DNA of 64,000 nucleotides from contig CAWKJU010000006.1 of assembly GCA_963849955.1 (NCBI GenBank), positions 1 through 64,000 on the forward strand, in the 5' to 3' direction. The notes under the pieces were generated by a model. It ran no database searches. It was not told the DNA's origin and saw only the letters and a program-made list of their open reading frames with translations. This DNA comes from CAWFGW01 sp963849955 (GTDB lineage: Bacteria > Bacteroidota > Bacteroidia > Cytophagales > JAAEPT01). Position numbers and translations under genes: made by a program. This document shows, piece by piece, positions 9,264-17,855 of the stretch. The number at the start of each line of letters is the position of its first letter. Positions within the stretch are counted from its first letter, which is position 1.

Positions 9264-10043
9264 TTATTTCGCTAGGATCACTCCGTTTTTCTCTAAAATT
9301 TCATTTGCTAAGTTGATATAACTAATCGCTCCTTTGCTTTCTGCATCGTGAGCAATGGCAGGTATACCAAAACTTGGACTCTCACTCAAACGGATGTTTC
9401 TAGGTATAATCGTATCGAATACAATGTTTTGAAAATGTTGGCGAACTTCTTCGACCACTTGGTTGGATAAGCGTAAACGAATGTCATACATCGTTAACAG
9501 GATACCCTCAATTTCCAAGTCGGGGTTTAGCCGTGCTTGAATAATTTTGATGGTATTTAATAACTTCCCTAATCCTTCGAGTGCGAAATACTCACACTGT
9601 ACAGGAATTAAAACAGAATTGGCAGCAGTTAATGCGTTTACAGTAATTAAACCTAATGAAGGAGAACAATCGATTACGATAAAGTCATATTTGTCTTTTA
9701 CGCTCTCGAGGGACTGCTTCATACGACCTTCCCGATTGGCTAAGTCAATCATTTCAACTTCAGCACCAACCAGGTTAATGTGAGCAGGAATAAGGTCTAA
9801 ATAGTTAATATCGGTCTTTAGAATTAAATCTTTAGCCTCATTACCCTCTACCATGCATTCATATATGCTGTCTTCAATTTCTTTCGGGTTAAAGCCCAAC
9901 CCTGATGTGGCATTTGCTTGCGGATCCGCGTCCACTAAAAGTGTTTTGAATTCAAGAGCGGCAAAGCTAGCGGCTAAGTTGATGGCCGAGGTCGTTTTTC
10001 CAACTCCACCTTTTTGATTTGCTAAAGCAATTATTTTCCCCAT
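9264..10043 (-). CDS. parA: Chromosome-partitioning ATPase ParA (Soj)
   Basis: ParA-family deviant Walker ATPase. KGGVGKTTSAINLA (residues 10-23) is the deviant Walker A; VDADPQANAT and IDCSPSLGLITVNAL are the switch and Walker B regions. It has 259 residues with no N-terminal HTH, as in chromosomal Soj-type proteins. It is the first gene of the leftward operon. The 195 bp upstream, shared with the divergent peptide-binding protein gene, contains a minus-strand TATCTTTG at 10159-10166 that fits the -7 consensus. Confidence 0.96.
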   Translation of the reverse strand: MGKIIALANQKGGVGKTTSAINLAASFAALEFKTLLVDADPQANATSGLGFNPKEIEDSIYECMVEGNEAKDLILKTDINYLDLIPAHINLVGAEVEMIDLANREGRMKQSLESVKDKYDFIVIDCSPSLGLITVNALTAANSVLIPVQCEYFALEGLGKLLNTIKIIQARLNPDLEIEGILLTMYDIRLRLSNQVVEEVRQHFQNIVFDTIIPRNIRLSESPSFGIPAIAHDAESKGAISYINLANEILEKNGVILAK

Positions 10044-10238
10044 ATCCGTACTGAATTAACTTTTTAATAACTCCATTAAGTGAACTTTATGATAAACCCT
10101 TTCAATTAATTCAGAGCTTACCCCTTTTTAGTTAAGTTTGTTTTTCCTCAATGAACTACAAAGATAGCTAAAGGAGAATTCAATTTATGCAGAAATCATA
10201 ACTGAATAAATAGAAGTGAATTAATTGTTGAAAGACGG

Positions 10239-11912
10239 ATGAATGATGTTTATAACTTTGTTAGAATAACCCTTAATTGCTTATTAATTAGCGGATTGAT
10301 ATTTTTATGGTCTTGTGCTGGTGATAACGAGTCCTCTAAAACGGTTTTTAGATATAATCAAGCTGAAGGACTGACTTCATTAGACCCTGCATTTGCAGGA
10401 AATCAATCCAACATTTGGGCTACTAATCAACTATTCAATGGGTTAGTGGAGCTCGATAATGATTTGTTAGTGCAGCCAGCGATAGCAAAATCATGGAGCA
10501 TTAGTGAAGATGGTCTGGTATACACCTTTCATTTGCGTGACGATGTCTATTTTCATAAACATGATTTATTTGAAAATAAAAAACGCAGGGTAGTGGCGAG
10601 TGATTTCGTATACTCCTTTCAACGGATTTGTAATCCAGAAGGGAAGTATAACCGAGGCATGTGGGTTTTTAAGGGTAAGGTAATTTCCGACTCCCAGGGT
10701 AATGTATCAGATACGGCTTTTGTGGCCTTAAATGATTCAACCTTACGAATTTACTTAGAAGAGCCTTTCCCTCAGTTTTTAGAGGTCCTGAGTATTAACT
10801 ATACCCATGTTGTGCCTCAGGAAGTCGCTGAATATTATGGCGAAGACTTTCGGTCACATCCGATTGGCACAGGACCTTTCAAATTTAAGCAATGGGATGA
10901 AAGCAATGCATTGATTTTTTTGAAAAATGAAGATTACTGGAAAATAGATCATCAAGGGGTGCGATTACCGTACCTTGATGCTGTCCAGATTTCTTTTATT
11001 CCAGATAAAGGACAAGCCTTTCGTGAATTTTTATTAGGTAATTTAGACTTTGTTTCTGGTGTGGAGGAAAGTTCTGTAGATGAAATATTTCATTTGGACG
11101 GCACGGTGAATGAAGGGTTTGCTGAAAAGTATGATGTAGCAAAAGCACCTTACCTCAATACAGAATATTTAAGTATTCAACTGGATCCGGATGCACCGTG
11201 TTATCAGGGCAAAGACCATCCGTTGTTGAACATTGAATTCAGAAAAGCATTAAATTATGCGATTGATAAGAAACGATTGGTGGTGTACCTAAGAAACAGT
11301 TTGGGGATTCCGGGAGTAGCTGGTATTGTTCCACCTTCTGTTCCAGGGTATGATATTTCCAAGGTAAAGGGCTATAGTTATCACCCTGCTTTGGCAAAGG
11401 AACATTTAGAAAAAGCCAGGATCAATAAAAACACGGTGATTCGAATGAATATTGCTAAAGAACATTTAGCACTTTCAGAGTTTTTAGTGAAACAGTGGAA
11501 GGATGTCTTAGGCATAAAAGTAAGTATCGACATCGCTGAAGCAGGGGTTAGTCGTGATTTAGCGCGGACCGGAAAGGCACAACTCTTTAGAGCTTCATGG
11601 TTGGGGGACTATCCGGATGCGGAGAACTATTTTTCGTTGTTTTTAGGTTCAAACAAAACACCACATGGCCCCAATAAAAGTCGTTATGAGAATGAACACT
11701 ATGACAGTCTGTATTACGCTGCTCGAACCATCTTAGATAAACAGCAACGTCAAAAACTGTATTATCAAATGGATAACATCGTTGCTGCTGATGCGGTGAT
11801 TGTTCCTTTGTATTATGATGAAGTCGTTCAGCTTCGCCAGAAAAACATCACTGGATTAAAACCCAATGGGATGAACATCCTGAAGTTGGAGAAAGTCAAT
11901 AAGCTAAAGTAA
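10239..11912 (+). CDS. ABC transporter substrate-binding lipoprotein (peptide/SBP_bac_5 family)
   Basis: Periplasmic oligopeptide-type solute-binding protein (OppA/DppA family), 557 residues. A short hydrophobic segment is followed by a lipobox-like LWSC (Cys near residue 26), so it is probably a lipoprotein, although the N-terminus is unusually long before the hydrophobic stretch. Family hallmarks: LDPAFAGNQSNIWATNQLFNGLVELD, the region RDDVYFHKHDLF, and the C-terminal YYDEVVQLRQKNITGL. No permease or ATPase gene is adjacent, which is usual for this family in Bacteroidota. The gene stands alone, divergent from parA. Confidence 0.9.
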   Translation: MNDVYNFVRITLNCLLISGLIFLWSCAGDNESSKTVFRYNQAEGLTSLDPAFAGNQSNIWATNQLFNGLVELDNDLLVQPAIAKSWSISEDGLVYTFHLRDDVYFHKHDLFENKKRRVVASDFVYSFQRICNPEGKYNRGMWVFKGKVISDSQGNVSDTAFVALNDSTLRIYLEEPFPQFLEVLSINYTHVVPQEVAEYYGEDFRSHPIGTGPFKFKQWDESNALIFLKNEDYWKIDHQGVRLPYLDAVQISFIPDKGQAFREFLLGNLDFVSGVEESSVDEIFHLDGTVNEGFAEKYDVAKAPYLNTEYLSIQLDPDAPCYQGKDHPLLNIEFRKALNYAIDKKRLVVYLRNSLGIPGVAGIVPPSVPGYDISKVKGYSYHPALAKEHLEKARINKNTVIRMNIAKEHLALSEFLVKQWKDVLGIKVSIDIAEAGVSRDLARTGKAQLFRASWLGDYPDAENYFSLFLGSNKTPHGPNKSRYENEHYDSLYYAARTILDKQQRQKLYYQMDNIVAADAVIVPLYYDEVVQLRQKNITGLKPNGMNILKLEKVNKLK

Positions 11913-12110
11913 GCTTTATCGTACTCCAGTAAGGTGGGTGGAAATAGATAGTTTAAGCAATCGCGTAGACTTTTTATAGTAGGGGACTTACAGATTACTC
12001 ACCTCTCATCTAGAGTATTCACATGGGGTAACTGTGGACTTGTGACACTAAAAAGTATTTTTTTAATTGAAGCAGGTTAATACGATTTTGAAAAATATGA
12101 CATAAAAAAA

Positions 12111-12136
12111 GAACAGTAATTAAATTACTGTCCTTT
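12111..12136. terminator. Bidirectional terminator hairpin
   Basis: CAGTAATT (12114-12121) and AATTACTG (12123-12130) form a perfect stem flanked by A-rich and T-rich runs on the two sides. It can terminate both the plus-strand binding-protein gene and the minus-strand propeller gene. It resembles the hairpin at 20111-20145 (both contain a CAGT...ACTGTCC core). Confidence 0.75.
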
Positions 12137-12141
12137 TTACT

Positions 12142-12201
12142 TTATAAAAGTTGACTTTGCGTATTCAAGAATGTTTCGTTCGCGCAGTAAGCAACAAACT
12201 G
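12142..12201 (-). pseudogene. 3' end remnant of an OmpA/TPR lipoprotein paralogue
   Basis: Positions 12167-12200 match 20181-20214, the 3' end of the OmpA/TPR gene, at 29 of 34 bases. Read on the minus strand the remnant gives FVAYCANETFLNTQSQLL-stop, against FVDYWTNETFLNALK-stop in the intact gene. Each copy is followed by a related hairpin terminator. No longer coding frame precedes it: the propeller gene stop codon is 29 bp upstream. Confidence 0.65.
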
Positions 12202-12229
12202 TTTTTTTATATAAATAGCTATTTTAAAT

Positions 12230-14902
12230 CTATTCAATCAGTAATTTTTTAGTAAAACTACCCTCAGTAGTTTCAATTTTAAGAATGTATATTCCCTCGG
12301 ATAGATGGGAGATGTTTATCTGGTTGTTCTCCACAGAAAGCGCACCTATTTCATAACCAATTGTGTTATAAGCAGTGACTTTTAGAACTTCCCCAATAAA
12401 GTTAATGTTGACAAGTCCTCCAGACACAGGGTTAGGGTATATAGCTACATTATCACCTAAAGTTCCTGTTTCGCTAAGTTCTTCATTTCCTGATCTTGCG
12501 CCACTCATGTTTGAAAAATTAACTAGATAAGTTTCTCCCAGATATTGATCGGCATAGGGGCAACCTATAATAACTTGATCTCCACTAAGGTCAAAATTAT
12601 GCCCAAAATAATACGAATCTGTGTTTTGTATTGCTCCTTTTTTTATCCAAGAACTACCTTGTCTTTGATATCTAAAAACCTTGCTTTGACCAACTGCACC
12701 CACAAGCATTTTATCACCTACAAGTGCTACGCTATAACCAAAGCGACTATTATCTATATTATCGCCATAAATTTTACTATCAATCTTCCATCTATGGGAT
12801 ATATTATCTTTAATCTTGTAAGTCTGTACATACCCCTTATTGTTGCTGTAATTTGGGCAACCTGCTACAGCATATTCACCTGAGATCGCTACTGATTTAC
12901 CTAGGTTTTGATTGTTTCGGTTAGTTGTAGGCCAAAAGCGATCTCTAAATGCGGGACTACCGTACTGGCTTATGTTGTATAAAAGTATTTCTCCAGCATT
13001 TATTCCTGCATCATTGTCTGCATAAGGTGCTCCTACAATCATTACAGGTAGTTTTAAGTCTATGGCATATCCAAAATTATCATTTGCCTCTCCACCTACA
13101 CCATAAAATTTTGTATGAAGTGCCCATTTATTATTTTGTTTCAAATACATATAAATAATTCCTGCATCTGTTGCTTTAGTATCATCGCCAGGTGCTCCAA
13201 TCGCCAAAACATTTCCGTCAATGGAAACGGAGGCTCCAAAATATTGGTTATGAACTTTATCTGGACATTCTATAATGGTAGTATTGGTATAGCCGTTTTC
13301 TATATCATATATGTCATAAATATAAACTTGACCGACATTATAATACCCATCTCTATCTGTTTGGCTTGCACCCACGACCAGAGAGTTGGCATCAGCATCA
13401 ATTGCTTGACCAAAGTTAGCATAGTCATCACCTAGTGGAGAATATATTTTTTTAAAAAATTCCCACTGCCCAGCCTCTTTTTTCATAACGGTGACAGAGC
13501 CAGAAGAATTGCTAACATCATCATCAGAAGGTGCGCCAGAAAAAGCCCAGTTGCCATTAGTGGCTGTGCTATATCCAAGCGCTTGAGCTGATCCTTCTGA
13601 ACCTAAATTACTCACTAGTTTCTGTGAATTACCTGCAGATGCTTGTATGGGGTTGTTTTCTCGATAAATATACAATGATCCTGATGGTGCTTTGTTGTTA
13701 CAAGGTGATGTTTGGTTGGTTAGCGTATGCCTCCAGTCACCATAATCACTTACAAAAAAGTCTGTACCATCATAAGCTACACCCTCACCATATTTACCCC
13801 CATCTGTTGCATTATTATCATAATTAAGTCTAGCAGCATCTGCTAGTTGATATAGTCCGTTAATATATTTCAAAAGGAATGCGCGATGTTTAAAACTGGT
13901 TGTTTGATTTGACAGAAAAGAAACTGCAATACCTTTATTTTCATGAATAGATATATCTAAAAGTTGACCGCCAAAGTTGGCATAAGTTGGGAAACTGATA
14001 TATTCAACAGTATCTACTTGACTATTCTTTAGCTTCAATACTTTTATGTAGTATTCTTTTCCCCATCCCTCAGAAGGTATATATTTATCAGAATAAGCGC
14101 CATAGGCTATCGTGTTACCATCTACCGATGCATCTCCTGTTAATCCAGTATTAAACTGAGGTGAAATAAATCCAGATAATATTGGTTGAAGGGTATTATT
14201 TTGAATTTTGAAAAGGTGAGTATTGCCATTTAGGCCGCCTGACAGAACTACAACGTTTTCGTCTGTTATACCAATAACTTTAGATGATGAAACAGTTGTA
14301 TTCGTGATATACACTACATTATCCCCTTGAATCTCAAAAAGATATAATAGGTTTCTTTGATTATCATAGACAACAATATGCTGACCATTTGTTGCTAGAC
14401 CATTGGAAGAAAACTCATTATCAGTTTCAGGAAAGGGAGAATATAGCTTGGCAATTCTGGTGAAATCTTCACCTGACCAACTTCTTTTATATACGTAAAT
14501 AGCTCCCGCTCGTTTGGTGCTACTGTTATAGTCTTCTCTTTCAGAAGAGGCTATAAATACATTGTTTTTATACGATATGTTTCTTCCAAATTTATTCTCT
14601 ATTCCAGTATTTGGGTCGTGTTTGAATAATTGAAAAAAATACCAATTATTAGCAAGTTTCTTATAGATAGAGACAGCTCCATAACCTTCTTGACAATAGG
14701 AGTTATTGACTGGATCGTCTTTTTTAAATTCCGGGTCTGTTACAAATAATGTATTGTCTTTTACCAGTAGGTCTTCTCCAAAGTTTACTGCTCTTTGCAG
14801 ACTTGTGGGGTAAATTTTTTGTTCTTGTAATTGGGCGTTTGATACCATCATTATAGATGATAGAATACCACTCAGTACAAATCGTAGTAATCGTGTTTTC
14901 AT
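12230..14902 (-). CDS. Secreted FG-GAP-type beta-propeller protein with T9SS sorting domain (copy 1)
   Basis: An 890-residue exported protein. It has a signal peptide (MKTRLLRFVLSGILSSIMMVSNAQ, cleaved after Ala/Gln). It then has many repeated blades of the FG-GAP/integrin-alpha-like kind (for example FGYAIDLKLPVMIVGAPYAD and FGASVSIDGNVLAIGAPGDD). The C-terminal type A T9SS sorting domain (about the last 75 residues) contains IYPNPVSGG and ends GSFTKKLLIE. It is a close paralogue of the next gene upstream (15068-17725) and probably arose by tandem duplication. It is likely to be exported by the type IX system and displayed on the surface. The ligand is unknown. Its promoter block (14941-14998) is shared with the paralogue. 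Confidence 0.9.
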   Translation of the reverse strand: MKTRLLRFVLSGILSSIMMVSNAQLQEQKIYPTSLQRAVNFGEDLLVKDNTLFVTDPEFKKDDPVNNSYCQEGYGAVSIYKKLANNWYFFQLFKHDPNTGIENKFGRNISYKNNVFIASSEREDYNSSTKRAGAIYVYKRSWSGEDFTRIAKLYSPFPETDNEFSSNGLATNGQHIVVYDNQRNLLYLFEIQGDNVVYITNTTVSSSKVIGITDENVVVLSGGLNGNTHLFKIQNNTLQPILSGFISPQFNTGLTGDASVDGNTIAYGAYSDKYIPSEGWGKEYYIKVLKLKNSQVDTVEYISFPTYANFGGQLLDISIHENKGIAVSFLSNQTTSFKHRAFLLKYINGLYQLADAARLNYDNNATDGGKYGEGVAYDGTDFFVSDYGDWRHTLTNQTSPCNNKAPSGSLYIYRENNPIQASAGNSQKLVSNLGSEGSAQALGYSTATNGNWAFSGAPSDDDVSNSSGSVTVMKKEAGQWEFFKKIYSPLGDDYANFGQAIDADANSLVVGASQTDRDGYYNVGQVYIYDIYDIENGYTNTTIIECPDKVHNQYFGASVSIDGNVLAIGAPGDDTKATDAGIIYMYLKQNNKWALHTKFYGVGGEANDNFGYAIDLKLPVMIVGAPYADNDAGINAGEILLYNISQYGSPAFRDRFWPTTNRNNQNLGKSVAISGEYAVAGCPNYSNNKGYVQTYKIKDNISHRWKIDSKIYGDNIDNSRFGYSVALVGDKMLVGAVGQSKVFRYQRQGSSWIKKGAIQNTDSYYFGHNFDLSGDQVIIGCPYADQYLGETYLVNFSNMSGARSGNEELSETGTLGDNVAIYPNPVSGGLVNINFIGEVLKVTAYNTIGYEIGALSVENNQINISHLSEGIYILKIETTEGSFTKKLLIE

Positions 14903-14940
14903 AGTATAAAAGTTTAGTGTGAATAGGATTTATTTTTCAC

Positions 14941-14998
14941 TAAAAGTAAGGTGCTTCATCTTTCGAAAACTGACATTATTGTACCAAATCTGACAAAA
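14941..14998 (-). promoter_or_regulatory. Promoter block of propeller gene copy 1 with two TGTCAG boxes
   Basis: On the minus strand, two direct TGTCAG repeats (plus-strand CTGACA at 14970 and 14990, exactly 20 bp apart) lie upstream of a -7-like TACTTTTA (plus strand 14941-14948), with 21 bp between. The same arrangement with the same spacing precedes copy 2. Two direct half-sites two helical turns apart, next to the -33 position, is how AraC-type activators often bind. Confidence 0.65.
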
Positions 14999-15017
14999 AT
15001 ATGATGTTTAATTAAAC

Positions 15018-15047
15018 ATGGTCTACACCATAACTAGAGTAGACCAT
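15018..15047 (-). terminator. Hairpin after propeller gene copy 2
   Basis: ATGGTCTAC (15018-15026) and GTAGACCAT (15039-15047) form a perfect 9-bp stem with a 12-nt loop, 21 bp beyond the stop codon of the 15068-17725 gene. The T-tract after it on the minus strand is weak (GTTTAATT), so it may be a processing or pausing hairpin. Confidence 0.5.
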
Positions 15048-15067
15048 ATTTAAAAAATTTAAAATTA

Positions 15068-17725
15068 TTATTCTACCAGTAATTTTTTAGTGAAACTGCC
15101 CTCTGTGGTTTCTATTTGCAGCAGATAGACTCCTGCATCTAAATGGGAGAGATTTATCTGGTTGTTTTCTACAGAAAGCGTTCCTATTTCACCACCTACT
15201 ACACTATAGGCAGTGACTTTCAGTACTTCCCCAATAGAATTAATGTTGACAAGTTCTCCAGACACCGGGTTGGGATATAAAACAATGTCACCCACTAAAG
15301 AAATGTTTTCATCCAATTGTTCTGATCCTATTCTAGCACCACTTATGTTCCAATAATTTATAAGATACGCTGATCCTTGATAGTCTTCAGAATAAGGACA
15401 CCCAATCATTACTTGGTCTCCACTTATAGATACATTAAAACCAAAGTAGTATGCATTAGTATTTTCTATTGCTCCATTTTCTATCCAAGAGCTTCCTTGT
15501 TTTTGGTATCTAAATACTTTTGATTGTCCTGTAGCACCTACCACTATTTTGTCTCCCTCAACAACAACAGTTTGACCAAAATTCGAATTAGTTTGATTAT
15601 CACCATATAAAGTAGTACCTGCTATCCATGAATTGGCTCCTTTAGTATATAATTTTACATACCCTGAATTATTATTGTGGCGATAGGTGCTTGCACAGCC
15701 AATAGTTCCTGATAAAGAAACTGAAGAACCAAAATATTGATAATCACCAGCAGCTGGTGGTGAGAAACGGTTAAGGTAATTAAATGTATTACCTGATAAC
15801 TGATAGTAATAAATATAACCAGCAGAAGCCCCCCTTGTATTGGTTGCGAACGGTTCTCCAATAACTAAGTTACCTCCATCCATTGCCAAAGCATAACCAA
15901 ATTGGCTACCTGTTCCTCCTATCCCTGTGATTTTTTGTTGATAAGTCCAGACGTTATTAGTCTTTTTAAAAATATATACAGCTCCTGCATTGCTTCCTTG
16001 GGCATCATCATATACCGCCCCCACAGCGAGGTAGTTGCCATCTATGGCTACAGCATATCCAAAGTACTGTCCATTAACTTTATCAGGACATCTCACAGTT
16101 GAATAGCTGATATAGTTATTCTCCAAGGAATTTATTTGATATAAATACACTTCTCCAATCTGGTTTTTCCCACCTTCTTCTACACCTGGTGCCCCAACTA
16201 CCAATGTTGTATTGTCAGCATCTAAAGCTCTACCATAATAGTCATAACTGGTTCCTAAGGATTGATATATTTTCTTAACAAACTTCCATTGACCACCTTC
16301 TTTTTTTGCAACAGTGACCGACCCAGATAAGTTGGCATCTTGATCATAGGGAGATCCTGAAAAAGCCCAATTTCCGTTGGTTGCTGTACTATATCCATTA
16401 TATTCATACTCATTTTCTGACCCAAGAGCAGTTGTTACTTTCTGCGATCCATTCATTGAATTTTCTATGGCATTTTTCACTCGGTAAACATATACAGCAC
16501 CAGAGGCACTTTTATTATCGCAAGGATAACCTCCACTAGTAGCATTGGTTTTATCATGAATGTCACTCACAAATAAATCAGTTCCGTCATAAGCTACACC
16601 TACACCATACTGACCACCTTCAACACTAGCATTTGAATAGTTTAATTTTGCGGCATCTGAAACATGATATGCTTCATTATAATACTTTAACAGAAATGTT
16701 CTAGGCTTAAATAAAGGCTCATCTTTATACCTTCTAAAAGAAACGGCAATTCCATCATTTTCCTTCACGTAAACATCCAGTAAATCGCCATCCCAATTGG
16801 CATAGGTAGGAAAAGTAATGTTATCGATACTTTGAATGGCATCATTCTGTATCTTCACTACTTTTAAATAGAACTTTTTTATCCACCCTCCTCCAGGACC
16901 AGCGTAACTTTCAGAATAAGCTCCATAAACTATGGTGTTACCATCAATAGAGATATCTCCAGTAAGCCCACCAAGATAGTTGGGGGCTATACCAGTTGCA
17001 GAAACCGATTGAAAAGTGTTGTTTTGAATTTTGAAAAGCTGTGTATTAGCTCCCTGACCACCAGACAAGACAACAATGTTACCATCTGTAATCCCTTTTA
17101 CATAATAAGAAGTTGTAGAAACACTTGTTCTATATACTACATTGTTTCCTTGTATTTCATAAAGATAAAGCATCCTTCTTCTAAAATCATGTACTACAAT
17201 GTACTGCCCATTTGTTGCTACACCACCAGAAGAAAATTCATTGTATGACTCTGGATTAGGTGAAAAAACTTTGGCTATTCGTGTAAAGCTTTCACCAGAC
17301 CAGTTACGTTTATAAATGTAAATAGCCCCTGCACGTGTGGTGGCAGAATTATAGTTTTCTCGTTCTGATGACGCAACCAACACATTGTTTTTATAAGAGA
17401 AATTTCGACTAAATTTATTCTCGGGAGCACTGTTGTAATCGTGTTTGAGTAATTGGTCAAAAACCCAATTGTTTCCACTTTTCTTGTAAGTTGATAAGGC
17501 ACCATATCCAGGGTAACAATACTGCTGCTGTGCAGGGTCTTCTTTTTTCCATTCGGGATCAGAAACAAAGAGCGTGTTATCCTTTACCAGTAAATCTTCT
17601 CCGAACCATGAAGCTCTTTTAAGGTTGGAAGGAAAAATTTTTTGTTCCTCTTGTTGAGCATAAGATGTTATCATAACTGATAATAAAAAGCTCGAAAATA
17701 CAAATTGTAAAAACTTTGTTTTCAT
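15068..17725 (-). CDS. Secreted FG-GAP-type beta-propeller protein with T9SS sorting domain (copy 2)
   Basis: An 885-residue exported protein with a signal peptide (MKTKFLQFVFSSFLLSVMITSYAQ), repeated FG-GAP-like blades (such as YFGYAVAIDGNYLAVGAVYDD and FGYALAMDGGNLVIGEPFA), and a type A T9SS sorting domain containing LYPNPVSGE and ending GSFTKKLLVE. It matches copy 1 along its whole length, including the segment beginning KIFPSNLKRA (copy 1: KIYPTSLQRA), so the two are tandem paralogues 165 bp apart, each with its own promoter block. It lies head-to-head with the sensor kinase gene at 17856. Surface location by type IX export is inferred from the C-terminus. Confidence 0.9.
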   Translation of the reverse strand: MKTKFLQFVFSSFLLSVMITSYAQQEEQKIFPSNLKRASWFGEDLLVKDNTLFVSDPEWKKEDPAQQQYCYPGYGALSTYKKSGNNWVFDQLLKHDYNSAPENKFSRNFSYKNNVLVASSERENYNSATTRAGAIYIYKRNWSGESFTRIAKVFSPNPESYNEFSSGGVATNGQYIVVHDFRRRMLYLYEIQGNNVVYRTSVSTTSYYVKGITDGNIVVLSGGQGANTQLFKIQNNTFQSVSATGIAPNYLGGLTGDISIDGNTIVYGAYSESYAGPGGGWIKKFYLKVVKIQNDAIQSIDNITFPTYANWDGDLLDVYVKENDGIAVSFRRYKDEPLFKPRTFLLKYYNEAYHVSDAAKLNYSNASVEGGQYGVGVAYDGTDLFVSDIHDKTNATSGGYPCDNKSASGAVYVYRVKNAIENSMNGSQKVTTALGSENEYEYNGYSTATNGNWAFSGSPYDQDANLSGSVTVAKKEGGQWKFVKKIYQSLGTSYDYYGRALDADNTTLVVGAPGVEEGGKNQIGEVYLYQINSLENNYISYSTVRCPDKVNGQYFGYAVAIDGNYLAVGAVYDDAQGSNAGAVYIFKKTNNVWTYQQKITGIGGTGSQFGYALAMDGGNLVIGEPFATNTRGASAGYIYYYQLSGNTFNYLNRFSPPAAGDYQYFGSSVSLSGTIGCASTYRHNNNSGYVKLYTKGANSWIAGTTLYGDNQTNSNFGQTVVVEGDKIVVGATGQSKVFRYQKQGSSWIENGAIENTNAYYFGFNVSISGDQVMIGCPYSEDYQGSAYLINYWNISGARIGSEQLDENISLVGDIVLYPNPVSGELVNINSIGEVLKVTAYSVVGGEIGTLSVENNQINLSHLDAGVYLLQIETTEGSFTKKLLVE

Positions 17726-17758
17726 AGTGTTATAGTTTAATTTGAAAATAATTTCATT

Positions 17759-17816
17759 TAAAACTAAGCGCTATAAATACTTCAAACCTGACATAATTCT
17801 TCCAAATCTGACAAAA
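17759..17816 (-). promoter_or_regulatory. Promoter block of propeller gene copy 2 with two TGTCAG boxes
   Basis: The 29 bp at 17788-17816 match 14970-14998 at 26 positions. Plus-strand CTGACA occurs at 17788 and 17808 (20 bp apart), and a -7-like TAGTTTTA (minus strand; plus 17759-17766) again lies 21 bp away. The block is in the 130-bp divergent region shared with the hybrid sensor kinase. Confidence 0.65.
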
Positions 17817-17855
17817 TCATAAGGTAATCTACTTATTTAATATTTTTATTTCCGA

